A stretch of DNA of 7,005 nucleotides from Microthrixaceae bacterium (GCA_023264915.1 JAHFUU010000128.1:1-7005), one strand, 5' to 3'. Counted from the first letter of the stretch, positions 1 to 6,680 are shown. Numbers and translations: made by a program. Notes: a model not told the origin generated them from the sequence alone.

Positions 1-708
1 AACCTGCCGCTCCGAGCGGGTGAGGCGTTGTTCTTCTACGTAGCGCTGGTGCTGGTGGCCACACTCGTCATGTTGCTCGTGACCCGGAATCTCGTGATTG
101 GTCTGGTCGCCGGAGTTGTGGTCGCCTTGCTTCCGCCAGCGGTCGTGAACTTCATGGCCTCCCGCCGTCGCCGCACGTTCATGAACCAGCTTCCGGACAC
201 ATTGCAGCTCCTGTCGGGGACACTGCGAGCCGGGTACTCGCTCATGCAAGGTGTCGAGGCCGTCTCTCAGGAGGTGGAAGATCCCATGGGGGTCGAGCTG
301 AGACGAGTGGTCACCGAGTCCCGCCTCGGCCGGCCATTGGAGGAATCGCTCGAGAGCGCCGCAGAGCGCATGGACAGCCCGGACTTCGCGTGGGCGGTGA
401 TGGCTATCCGCATCCAACGTGAGGTTGGTGGAAACCTGTCAGAGCTTCTGCTCACTGTCGCTGAAACGATGACGGCCCGCGAACGACTGCGGCGTGATGT
501 GCGAACACTGACCGCTGAAGGTCGGATGAGCGCAATAGTGCTCGGCGTGTTGCCGGTCGGCCTTGGGGCAATCATGTTCTTCATCAACCCTGAGTACATG
601 AGTCAGCTTTACAAGACCACACTTGGGATCATCTTCAGCATCACCGCTGCCGTTGCCATGGGCATTGGCTTCTTCTGGATGAAGAAGATCATCGATATTG
701 AGATCTAA
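1..708 (+). CDS. tadB: TadB, type II secretion F-family inner-membrane platform protein of the Tad pilus (5' end missing)
   Basis: TadB pairs with TadC to form the inner-membrane platform on which the TadA ATPase acts to assemble Flp pili. The frame is open from base 1, so 235 residues are visible and the N-terminus lies outside the window. The first visible residues (NLPLRAGEA) resemble the pre-membrane segment typical of complete TadB proteins of about 300 residues, so the TTG at 28 is probably not the start. Hydrophobic segments lie at visible residues about 11-26 and 31-50. The GspF-type cytoplasmic domain begins at LPDTLQLLSGTLRAGYSL (about 64) and includes the QREVGGNLSELL motif (about 139). 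Two C-terminal membrane helices lie at about 178-195 and 208-226. The stop is TAA at 706-708. tadC follows 45 bp later on the same strand, so co-transcription is likely. The family call rests on motif recognition and gene order. Confidence 0.93.
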   Translation, partial: NLPLRAGEALFFYVALVLVATLVMLLVTRNLVIGLVAGVVVALLPPAVVNFMASRRRRTFMNQLPDTLQLLSGTLRAGYSLMQGVEAVSQEVEDPMGVELRRVVTESRLGRPLEESLESAAERMDSPDFAWAVMAIRIQREVGGNLSELLLTVAETMTARERLRRDVRTLTAEGRMSAIVLGVLPVGLGAIMFFINPEYMSQLYKTTLGIIFSITAAVAMGIGFFWMKKIIDIEI

Positions 709-753
709 TCTGAACGATCACGACCACCCTTACCGGATCTGAGACGACTCGCT

Positions 754-1695
754 ATGGATACAACTGCTCTGATGCTCCTGCTGGCGGCGGTGCTCGTCGG
801 CGGTGCCCTCGCCCTCGGGATTTGGGCGGTTGGCAGTCACGTCAACGAGAAGTCGCAGGTGCGAAACTCGCTCCGCCAGCTGGAAGGTTACGAGGTCGAG
901 AACGTTCGTGACCAGGAGCTCCTCGCTCCGATCACCGAACGCGCCATCATGCCTGTGCTGGGCGGCCTCACAAGTCTCGGACGCCGATTCACGCCGGTCG
1001 GTTATGTTGATACGGTGCGCAAGAAGTTCATCTATTCGGGCAATGGTTCAGCTGATGCCGTGGATCGGTTCCTAGCAATCCGAGTCATGACGATCATCGG
1101 CGTCGTCCCGGTGTTCTGGCTTTTCTTCATATGGAATCCGATCGCCCTCGAGGGTCTGATGCAGTTCATTGCGTTTGGCCTCTTTGCTCTAGCGTTGATT
1201 CTGGGTCCGGATGCAATCCTCACCAGAAGGGTCGACGAACGCCAGCATGAGCTGCAGGTCACCCTCCCGGACGTATTGGACCTCCTGACGATCAGCGTCG
1301 AAGCCGGGCTCGGGTTCGAGCAGGCACTGGATCGCACGATTGCTGCTGTTCCGGGTGCTCTGTCTGAGGAGTTCTCCCGCATGCTCGGCGAGGTACGTGC
1401 GGGCGCAAGTCGAGCTGATGCGATGCGAGCGCTCGAGCAGCGAACAAACGTGCCCGAGATCCGATCGTTCGTCCTGGCAATTCTGCAAGCCGATACCTTC
1501 GGTGTATCCATCGGACGTGTTCTCAGATCGCAATCAGAGGAGATGCGGATCAAGCGGCGTCAGCTTGCAGAGGAGCGTGCCCAGAAAGCGCCCGTCAAGA
1601 TGCTGATTCCGATGGTCTTTTGCATCTTCCCAGCACTGTTCATCGTGGTCATCGGACCAGCCATCATCAATATTCAGATTGCCTTCTCAAGCTGA
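754..1695 (+). CDS. tadC: TadC, second type II secretion F-family platform protein of the Tad pilus
   Basis: This 313-residue protein is the usual partner of TadB in the Tad pilus inner-membrane platform. It has an N-terminal membrane helix (about residues 5-26), a cytoplasmic stretch, two helices at about 107-127 and 134-152, a GspF-type domain from LPDVLDLLTISVEAGLGF (171) through the QADTFGVSIGRVLRSQSEEM motif (245-264), and a C-terminal helix at about 283-306. Length and topology fit TadC, and its place behind tadB supports the call. The ATG at 754 gives a sensible N-terminal anchor, although only a weak purine-rich stretch (GGATCTGAGA) precedes it. The stop is TGA at 1693-1695. The next gene begins 67 bp later if its ATG at 1763 is used, which suggests one transcription unit. 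No internal damage is seen. Confidence 0.94.
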   Translation: MDTTALMLLLAAVLVGGALALGIWAVGSHVNEKSQVRNSLRQLEGYEVENVRDQELLAPITERAIMPVLGGLTSLGRRFTPVGYVDTVRKKFIYSGNGSADAVDRFLAIRVMTIIGVVPVFWLFFIWNPIALEGLMQFIAFGLFALALILGPDAILTRRVDERQHELQVTLPDVLDLLTISVEAGLGFEQALDRTIAAVPGALSEEFSRMLGEVRAGASRADAMRALEQRTNVPEIRSFVLAILQADTFGVSIGRVLRSQSEEMRIKRRQLAEERAQKAPVKMLIPMVFCIFPALFIVVIGPAIINIQIAFSS

Positions 1696-1762
1696 GAGCT
1701 CCGGGTCTCCCGCAATTGACAGACCAAGTGGTGAGGCCCGCGCCCAACAGGTGAAGGGGCCC

Positions 1763-3208
1763 ATGTCGACTGTGAGGTGGGTCGATCGGCTGGTCAACCC
1801 CAGGGCCTCGGCCACGATCGGTTTCGGGCTCACGCTGTGGGGTTTCTGGCTCGGAGTCAGGCAACTCTCGGACAACAGCTACTTCACCCATTTGGCGACT
1901 GGCCGGTTGATCCTAGATTCGGGCTCGGTTCCCGTGACCGATCCGTACTCCTTCACTGCCAATGGAGAGGGTTGGGTTGTTCAGAGCTGGCTGGCATCGG
2001 TTCTGTATGCCTTCGTTGATGGGTGGTTGGGCCCGGGTGGTGTGCGCGTGCTGACAGGACTGCTAACCGCTGTCGTCACGTTGTTGACCTGGCGTCTGAC
2101 AAGGTCCGCCAATCTGGTTGTGCGGGTGGCCGCGACGAGCATGGTGCTCATCATCGGGGGAGTCATGTGGTCCCCTCGCCCGTTGCTGTTCGGGCTGGTC
2201 TTCATGGGCCTCACCCTCCTGGCGGCGAAAGGGGACTTGAATGCGTTGTGGCTTGTCCCTGTCTACTGGTTCTGGGCGAACTCTCACGGATCCTTCCCAC
2301 TCGGCCTCGTAGCTCTAGGGGTCCTCTACGCCGGCGCTCGCTGGGACAAGCAACAAGCGCGGAACGAGTTGGATGGCCTCAAGTGGGCACTTGTGGGAAC
2401 CGCTCTTGCGGTGCTCCCTCTCGGCCCGAAGATTCTTGTCTTCCCGATCGAGATCCTGCGCCGAAGCGAATCGCTGCAACAGATCATCGAGTGGCAGTCA
2501 CCGAGCTTCCTGACAGCTTGGTCCAGGCTCTATCTGATTCAGATCGTTGTCACCGTGCTGGCCTTGGTTCGGAGGCCGAGTTGGCGTGGAGCTCTTGCTG
2601 CTGTCGTGTTCGTATCGGCCTCACTCCTCGGGCAGCGGAACGTGGCAGTGGCATCTCTCGTGCTGGCCGTCGTGATAGCGGACGGTCTGAGTGGCCTCGG
2701 AAACCTGAAAGGGGCCGACAGGTCTGTGATGTTCGCACTTGCGGGGAGTGTCATGGTCGTGATCCTCATCGCGGCGTGCTCCGTCTCGCTCGAGGGTCCA
2801 AGCTATGAGCTGTCTTCGTACCCGACAGATGCGGTGTCGTGGCTAGACCGAAGTGGGGCAATAGCGAGGCCCGGCATCCGGTTGGCAACGCCAGACACGA
2901 CAGGCAACTACCTGGAACTGATATACGGTCCACGAGCCCAGGTCTTCGTGGACGATCGCGTGGACATGTATCCGAAGAAGATCGTCGATCAGGCGGTTGC
3001 TCTCATCCACGGGACGTCGGGCTGGCGGGAAGCTTTGGACAGCCCGAATGGACGATCAGACCAAGCAGCGAACGTCGTCCTGTGGGAACGTGGGGGACCG
3101 TTGGCCGAGATCCTCACGGAGTCGGATCAGTGGCGGATCCTGTACGAAGACGGCAAGTGGATGATCGGATGCCGGCGGGGAGCCCAGGTGGGTGCTCTGG
3201 CCTGTTGA
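1763..3208 (+). CDS. Polytopic membrane protein, GT-C-like glycosyltransferase fold (unnamed family)
   Basis: The product has 481 residues and many hydrophobic segments (about 17-35, 96-111, 118-134, 139-155, 161-173, 178-191, 208-222, 255-270, 277-290, 294-309, 322-340), then a soluble C-terminal tail from about 345. Motifs recall a widespread but poorly characterised family of GT-C-like membrane proteins: HLATGRLI (43-50) leading to VPVTDPYSFTANG (56-68) and WVVQSWLAS (71-79); WSPRPLLFGLVF (136-147); WANSHGSF (171-178); QRNVAVAS (291-298); and a tail motif GNYLELIYGPR...FVDDRVDMYP (381-404). GT-C enzymes transfer sugars from polyprenyl-linked donors outside the membrane, but neither donor nor acceptor can be read here. 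The ATG at 1763 has AAGGGG three bases upstream, which is close. A GTG at 1751 and a TTG at 1679 that overlaps tadC are in-frame alternatives. Position behind tadC suggests a Tad-linked role (inference). Confidence 0.72.
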   Translation: MSTVRWVDRLVNPRASATIGFGLTLWGFWLGVRQLSDNSYFTHLATGRLILDSGSVPVTDPYSFTANGEGWVVQSWLASVLYAFVDGWLGPGGVRVLTGLLTAVVTLLTWRLTRSANLVVRVAATSMVLIIGGVMWSPRPLLFGLVFMGLTLLAAKGDLNALWLVPVYWFWANSHGSFPLGLVALGVLYAGARWDKQQARNELDGLKWALVGTALAVLPLGPKILVFPIEILRRSESLQQIIEWQSPSFLTAWSRLYLIQIVVTVLALVRRPSWRGALAAVVFVSASLLGQRNVAVASLVLAVVIADGLSGLGNLKGADRSVMFALAGSVMVVILIAACSVSLEGPSYELSSYPTDAVSWLDRSGAIARPGIRLATPDTTGNYLELIYGPRAQVFVDDRVDMYPKKIVDQAVALIHGTSGWREALDSPNGRSDQAANVVLWERGGPLAEILTESDQWRILYEDGKWMIGCRRGAQVGALAC

Positions 3209-3246
3209 GCGGGTCGAGCCCGAGATGCTGTCGGGGCGGTACGCGA

Positions 3247-3273
3247 AGATGGCGCCCCAATGGGGCGCCATCT
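3247..3273. terminator. Strong hairpin between convergent genes, probable bidirectional terminator
   Basis: A perfect 12-bp inverted repeat (AGATGGCGCCCC / GGGGCGCCATCT) encloses a 3-base loop. It lies 38 bp after the stop of the + strand membrane protein and 24 bp after the stop of the - strand pilin, where a shared terminator is expected. Neither side has a T-run, so it would be the U-poor hairpin type often seen in high-GC actinomycetes. Function is inferred from structure and position. Confidence 0.75.
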
Positions 3274-3297
3274 CCTGCATATTCGATTGTCAAGACG

Positions 3298-3525
3298 TCA
3301 CGGGCCTATTGCTGAAGCCGAACTAGAGAGCTTCGTCGTGACGTTCCCTTGGAAGTACCTCACGGACGCGACACACACCAAGGCGATTAGTGATACCAAG
3401 AGCGCATATTCGATCAGGTTGACGCCCCTTTCAGAGCTCAATCTGACACGGACTGACACAAGCAACCGCTGGCACCACTCGACGCACTCGGAGCAGGCCT
3501 GCCCGACATGCTCCATGGAACCCAT
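3298..3525 (-). CDS. Flp-type (type IVb) prepilin, second pilin gene, with long Cys-containing leader
   Basis: This 75-residue small prepilin would be cut by a TadV-type peptidase and polymerised through the Tad platform. The processing motif is RG|VNLIEY, with cleavage after Gly34, Glu at mature +5 and Tyr at +6, followed by one hydrophobic helix and a short polar tail, giving a 41-residue mature subunit. The start was chosen at the ATG at 3525 because GAAAGGGA lies five bases upstream; the same frame stays open upstream without pilin-like sequence. The leader is unusual for its length and for three cysteines (C11, C14, C18). Compared with its neighbour it has Asn at +2 and Arg at +22 at the end of the helix. 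Cys at +17 is present in both pilins. It may be a minor or variant pilin, probably expressed by readthrough of the terminator before it (inference). Confidence 0.85.
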   Translation of the reverse strand: MGSMEHVGQACSECVEWCQRLLVSVRVRLSSERGVNLIEYALLVSLIALVCVASVRYFQGNVTTKLSSSASAIGP

Positions 3526-3530
3526 CAAAG

Positions 3531-3538
3531 TCCCTTTC
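3531..3538 (-). promoter_or_regulatory. Ribosome binding site of the second pilin gene
   Basis: On the - strand GAAAGGGA ends five bases before the ATG at 3525. It decides between that ATG and a second in-frame ATG nine bases further in. Confidence 0.55.
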
Positions 3539-3561
3539 TCGCGCGGTTGGCTGGAATGAAA

Positions 3562-3589
3562 CGGGGGCGACCCTTCTGGGCCGCCCCCG
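3562..3589 (-). terminator. Intrinsic terminator between the two pilin genes
   Basis: An 8-bp arm pair (CGGGGGCG / CGCCCCCG at 3562-3569 and 3582-3589) encloses 12 bases in which CCC and GGG can pair further. Read on the - strand the stem is followed by TTTCATT, a weak U-tract. It lies 27 bp after the stop of the upstream pilin (3617-3802) and 36 bp before the ATG of the downstream one, so it should reduce transcription of the second pilin relative to the first. Confidence 0.72.
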
Positions 3590-3616
3590 AGACATTCGAG
3601 CTTGTTGGACTCTGCG

Positions 3617-3802
3617 TCAGGTGATGGCTGAGCCGACGGAGCTGAACTTGCTGGAAGCCTGCCGGCCGAGGAACGTGACGGCAAGGATGCAGACAACCGC
3701 GATCAGAGCTACGAGAAGGGCGTACTCAACGAGTGAGGCGCCACGCTCAGTCTTGCAGCGTGCCTGGAGCCAGGCGCTGACGTACTCATAAGAGGTAAGC
3801 AT
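3617..3802 (-). CDS. flp: Flp-type (type IVb) prepilin, likely the major Tad pilin
   Basis: This 61-residue prepilin has a classic Flp processing site, ERG|ASLVEY, with cleavage after Gly21, Glu at mature +5 and Tyr at +6. A hydrophobic helix (ALLVALIAVVCILAVTFLG) and a short polar C-terminus (to SAIT) follow, giving a 40-residue mature subunit. After cleavage it would be assembled by the Tad machinery encoded partly by tadB and tadC. The ATG at 3802 was chosen because AAGGGAGA sits nine bases upstream on the - strand; an extension to 3871 adds 23 residues with no pilin character. It has the more canonical sequence, the better ribosome binding site and its own terminator, so it is the better candidate for the major subunit (inference). 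About 200 bp of non-coding leader with inverted repeats separate it from the response regulator gene. One internal Cys at mature +17 is shared with the neighbouring pilin. Confidence 0.92.
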   Translation of the reverse strand: MLTSYEYVSAWLQARCKTERGASLVEYALLVALIAVVCILAVTFLGRQASSKFSSVGSAIT

Positions 3803-3810
3803 TGGGTTGG

Positions 3811-3818
3811 TCTCCCTT
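3811..3818 (-). promoter_or_regulatory. Ribosome binding site of the first pilin gene
   Basis: On the - strand AAGGGAGA contains the GGGAG core, which ends nine bases before the ATG at 3802. It supports the short 61-residue reading over the longer frame opening at 3871. Confidence 0.65.
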
Positions 3819-3883
3819 TTGGTTTGGTGCTGACGAATGCCTCCTGTGACAGAGGCAACTTCCTGTCGCATAGACTATCGTCA

Positions 3884-3930
3884 CTCCCCACTAAGACCCG
3901 TATAGGCCATTTGGCCTATTTCTGTGGGAG
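3884..3930 (-). promoter_or_regulatory. Nested palindrome upstream of the pilin genes: candidate operator or structured RNA leader
   Basis: The core is a perfect inverted repeat with 8-base arms, ATAGGCCATTTGGCCTAT, at 3902-3919. An outer pair, CTCCCCAC at 3884-3891 and GTGGGAG at 3924-3930, pairs over seven bases with one bulged C, giving a two-tier stem with an asymmetric internal loop. It sits about 100 bp upstream of the first pilin start, in the only sizeable gap between that gene and the response regulator. It could be a binding site for a dimeric regulator or part of the 5' leader RNA. No recognised riboswitch consensus and no convincing -35/-10 pair was found beside it. Confidence 0.45.
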
Positions 3931-3972
3931 ATGGCGGTCATATGTCGCACTGACAGACAGCGGGTTCGCCCC

Positions 3973-3997
3973 CGGGTGGTACGACCACGACCACCCG
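3973..3997 (-). terminator. Hairpin after the response regulator gene, probable terminator
   Basis: Perfect 8-bp arms (CGGGTGGT / ACCACCCG) enclose a 9-base loop, starting 12 bp after the response regulator stop codon on the - strand. There is no T-run after it. It probably separates the two-component operon from the pilin genes. Confidence 0.5.
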
Positions 3998-4009
3998 AGC
4001 CGAATGGGC

Positions 4010-4657
4010 TCAGTCGAGATGGACTATTCCCATTCGTACTGCCTGGAGCACGGCCTGCGTGCGGTCGCGGGCGTCGAGTTTCTGATAGATCGACGCCAAG
4101 TGGTTCTTGACCGTCTTCTGGGAGATGAACAGCTGCTCGGCCACCTCGGTCGTTGACAGGCCGTTGGCTATGAGCTGAAGGACCTCTTCCTCCCGCTTGG
4201 TGACGACCCGATCCTCTTCGCTCGTGGCCGGCTGGTCGAGGCGTCGTACCTCCTCGAGCATCGAGGCAGCGAGCTGCGGCGATAGAGCCGTCTTGCCGCC
4301 GGCGACGTCGCGGATCGCGTTTGCGATCTCCTCAGTTGAGCAGTCTTTGACCAGATAGCCGCTGGCACCTACACGCATCGCAGAGGCCAGCACCTCTTGG
4401 TCAGCATGCATAGTGAGCATCACCACGCGTATTTCAGGAAAGAGTTGCTTGATCTGCCGTGTTGCCTCGACCCCGTCAACCTCTGGCATGGTCACGTCCA
4501 TGAGGATCACCTCCGGCTGCAACTCCTCGGCGAGTCGAATCGCTTCGTCGCCGTCACGAGCCTCGCCGACGACATCAAAACCCTGATCGGTCATCGACCG
4601 GCGGAGGCCCTCCCTGAGCATCCGATGGTCGTCGGCCAGCATGAGGCGGATCGTCAC
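4010..4657 (-). CDS. NarL/FixJ-family two-component response regulator
   Basis: The 215-residue protein is a DNA-binding regulator activated by phosphoryl transfer from a histidine kinase, very likely the one encoded just upstream. The receiver domain (about 1-120) has the acidic pair D9/D10, the phospho-acceptor D54 in VILMDVTMPEVDG, T82 and K104 (YLVKD). The LuxR-type helix-turn-helix domain (about 150-212) has TKREEEVLQLIANGLSTTEV and the recognition segment SQKTVKNHLASIYQKL. Length and domain order are standard and all key residues are present. The start is a GTG at 4657 with GGGAG (- strand) eight bases upstream at 4666-4670. It lies 118 bp downstream of the kinase gene on the same strand and upstream of the pilin genes. 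Its targets cannot be read from the sequence; the palindrome near 3910 is a candidate (inference). Confidence 0.95.
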   Translation of the reverse strand: MTIRLMLADDHRMLREGLRRSMTDQGFDVVGEARDGDEAIRLAEELQPEVILMDVTMPEVDGVEATRQIKQLFPEIRVVMLTMHADQEVLASAMRVGASGYLVKDCSTEEIANAIRDVAGGKTALSPQLAASMLEEVRRLDQPATSEEDRVVTKREEEVLQLIANGLSTTEVAEQLFISQKTVKNHLASIYQKLDARDRTQAVLQAVRMGIVHLD

Positions 4658-4665
4658 CTGGTCAG

Positions 4666-4670
4666 CTCCC
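4666..4670 (-). promoter_or_regulatory. Ribosome binding site of the response regulator gene
   Basis: GGGAG on the - strand, eight bases before the GTG at 4657, fixes a non-ATG start that also places the receiver domain in its usual position (MTIRLMLADDH). Confidence 0.6.
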
Positions 4671-4775
4671 TAATCCTCGGTGGTTCCCAACAGAGTCGGG
4701 CGGGACAAGCCACCGACCTCCGCCGGTAAGGCCAGTGGCTAGAACACACTGCTCTGAAGCGTTGATGGCCAAACA

Positions 4776-6680
4776 TTACCGGTCGCGGGCGTGCGACGTG
4801 GCGGACTCGATGGAGGCGGCGACTCCAGTCGGTACTTGCTCGCCTGCGGGCCTGATCAGGCTGCACCGTACTCGAGTGCCTTTGCCGACCTGACTGGTCA
4901 CCTCGAGCGTCGCGCCTACGCTCGAGGCTCTCTCACGCATTCCGAGCAGGCCGTACGAATCGAGCCGACCAGCCTTGCCGATCGGGAAGCCTTGCCCGTT
5001 GTCGGTGATGTCGAGAGCAGCTGATTCGCCATTGCAGCGCCAGATGACGCGGACTCTCGACGCATGGGCATGGCGTTCGACGTTCGTGATCGCCTCCTGG
5101 GCGATCCTCCACATCTCGCGTTCCTGGAGGATCGGCAGGCGGTTGTCGCGGTCGAGGAACAGCTCGAACTCCAGGGCACCGCGTTCCGCGACGCGGCTGG
5201 TGAACTGCTCGAGGGTCTCAGCGAGGTCCTGGCTGTCTGAAACGTCGGTTCGAAGGTCATAGAGGGTGTCACGCACCTCACGGATCACCGACCTCACATC
5301 GTCACGCAGCTGATTGAGCGCCGGACCGACCTCGTCCCCGCGGTCTTGGGTGCTGACTATCCGGTCGAGCTCGAATGCCAGGTAAGCGAGAGATTGGCCG
5401 ATCCGGTCGTGTAGATCACGGGCGATTCGTGTGCGTTCCTCATCTGCTCCCACAGTGCGGAGGCGACCGAACCAGCGGGCGTTGTCGATCGCCAGGGCAA
5501 CTGGCTCGACGAAGCCCTGGATCAACTCGGCATCTCGAACGCTGAACGGGCGGTCGGCCTGGCGTTCGATAGACAGCAGTCCGATCAGAGACCCGCGAGC
5601 AGGCAGCACTGCATAGAGCCCAGTCGAGGCACGGTTGGCGAGGCCCGGACCCCCGGTGGTCAGGTTGGCCACGTTGACAACCCCCATGTCGTTCACGGCC
5701 CGTTTCAACGGCGAGGGTAGATCGTCGTTCGAGACCCGAGGCGGGAAGCGCGCTCCATCGGTGCGAATCATCTGCCAGGCACCGTCGGTGTCATCAAAGA
5801 CCAAGATGGCGGCGAAGTCGAACTCGAACAACCCCCGGAGGCGGTTGACGGTCGTGTCCAGCACGTCGTTGAGGTCGAGGGATGCGGGCAGGGTCTGGGT
5901 GACACGATGCAAGGAGAACAGGAGCGCGTTTGCATCAGCGAGCCGTCCCAGACGATCAAGGGCAAGAGAGTGCTGACGATCCGCCTCTCCCGAGATCCGC
6001 CGCGCGTAACCGGCGATCAGTGCTACGAGGAGAAGGACGAGGGTGAACTCAGCGGAGAAGGTGATTCGCTCGCTCATGACCAGGCGGCTGCCGGTGGGCT
6101 CATCGAGCAAGTAGGGAACCGTCACGGCGAAGGATGCGAAGAGCCCGACGCGGATGGCGAAGCCGAACCCCCGCGCGAACCCGGCCACTATCACAGCGGT
6201 CAACAGCGAGAAGATGAAAGGCGACTCCCAGTACCCCGTGAGGGCGACCATCACGATGAATAGCACCACCTCACCGAGAACCCGACTCACACTCCTGATG
6301 TCCCCCGTATACCGAAGGGGATCGAGAGTTCTGAATGCCGTGTAGGCGATGTCCACGACAGATGCGAGGACGACCAAATAGTCGCGATCGGCGAAGTGCG
6401 GAGCTGACAAGGCCAGCGAAGTGATGGTCGTGCTCCAACGGATCGCCAGGATCGCGGGCCCGAAGGTTGCGACGCGGTCGACCTCGTCCACCAGGCCGTC
6501 TTCGGCGGCTGATCCGTCTGTCGTCTCGGCCATCTGGGCGATGCGTTCACGCAAGCTGAGTGGCTCTTCTGGGTTGGTCTTGACCACTACAGGGAGCCGC
6601 TGACCGTCATCCTGGCCCGGGACGGCGGAAGGCTTTCCAGGCGCTCTGGCGTTCACGGGCGTGTCGTCGTCCACCCGCAA
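4776..6680 (-). CDS. Membrane-bound sensor histidine kinase, GAF + HisKA_3 + HATPase_c (NarX/DegS-type)
   Basis: This 634-residue kinase should phosphorylate the response regulator encoded next. A polar N-terminus of about 70 residues precedes roughly five or six hydrophobic segments (about 74-92, 100-116, 134-149, 155-172, 174-190, 211-227), an unclassified membrane sensor region. A linker and a GAF-like domain (about 256-403) follow. The dimerisation domain has the phospho-acceptor H424 in IARDLHDRIGQSL, including the D425/Q429 phosphatase signature of HisKA_3 proteins. The ATPase domain shows an N-box (EAITNVERHAHA, N533), a G1 box (DITDNGQGF, 557-565) and a G2 box (YGLLGMRERA, 576-585). 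An in-frame TAG directly before the TTG at 6680 limits the 5' end; GTGs at 6674 and 6656 are alternatives and none has a clear ribosome binding site. The signal sensed cannot be told. Confidence 0.93.
   Translation of the reverse strand: MRVDDDTPVNARAPGKPSAVPGQDDGQRLPVVVKTNPEEPLSLRERIAQMAETTDGSAAEDGLVDEVDRVATFGPAILAIRWSTTITSLALSAPHFADRDYLVVLASVVDIAYTAFRTLDPLRYTGDIRSVSRVLGEVVLFIVMVALTGYWESPFIFSLLTAVIVAGFARGFGFAIRVGLFASFAVTVPYLLDEPTGSRLVMSERITFSAEFTLVLLLVALIAGYARRISGEADRQHSLALDRLGRLADANALLFSLHRVTQTLPASLDLNDVLDTTVNRLRGLFEFDFAAILVFDDTDGAWQMIRTDGARFPPRVSNDDLPSPLKRAVNDMGVVNVANLTTGGPGLANRASTGLYAVLPARGSLIGLLSIERQADRPFSVRDAELIQGFVEPVALAIDNARWFGRLRTVGADEERTRIARDLHDRIGQSLAYLAFELDRIVSTQDRGDEVGPALNQLRDDVRSVIREVRDTLYDLRTDVSDSQDLAETLEQFTSRVAERGALEFELFLDRDNRLPILQEREMWRIAQEAITNVERHAHASRVRVIWRCNGESAALDITDNGQGFPIGKAGRLDSYGLLGMRERASSVGATLEVTSQVGKGTRVRCSLIRPAGEQVPTGVAASIESATSHARDR

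Noticed and set aside
28..708. A complete short tadB starting at the TTG at 28
   Set aside because: The frame is open to base 1 and the upstream residues (NLPLRAGEA) look like normal TadB sequence, so the gene is cut by the window edge.
714..729. Near-repeat between the tadB-tadC gap (ACGATCACGACCACCC) and 3981-3996 (ACGACCACGACCACCC)
   Set aside because: Sixteen bases of low-complexity sequence with one mismatch, and one copy forms part of a hairpin; no wider similarity around them.
1032..1553. A 173-residue antisense open frame across tadC
   Set aside because: Low-complexity Arg/Ser/Thr composition and full overlap with tadC coding sequence; no independent support.
2023..2808. A 261-residue open frame on the + strand inside the membrane-protein gene
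   Set aside because: It lies in another frame of a well-supported gene, is Arg/Gly/Ser-rich and has no recognisable motif, as expected for a GC-rich shadow frame.
3303..3309. A second GGCCTAT half-site matching the arm of the palindrome at 3902-3919
   Set aside because: A single 7-base match inside the pilin coding end with no partner arm is expected by chance.
3803..4009. c-di-GMP (GEMM) or other named riboswitch upstream of the pilins
   Set aside because: The conserved GEMM sequence blocks are not present; only generic inverted repeats are seen.
3824..4156. A + strand open frame over the pilin leader and the end of the regulator gene
   Set aside because: It runs antisense into the regulator's coding sequence and across the hairpins, and shows no domain or ribosome binding site.
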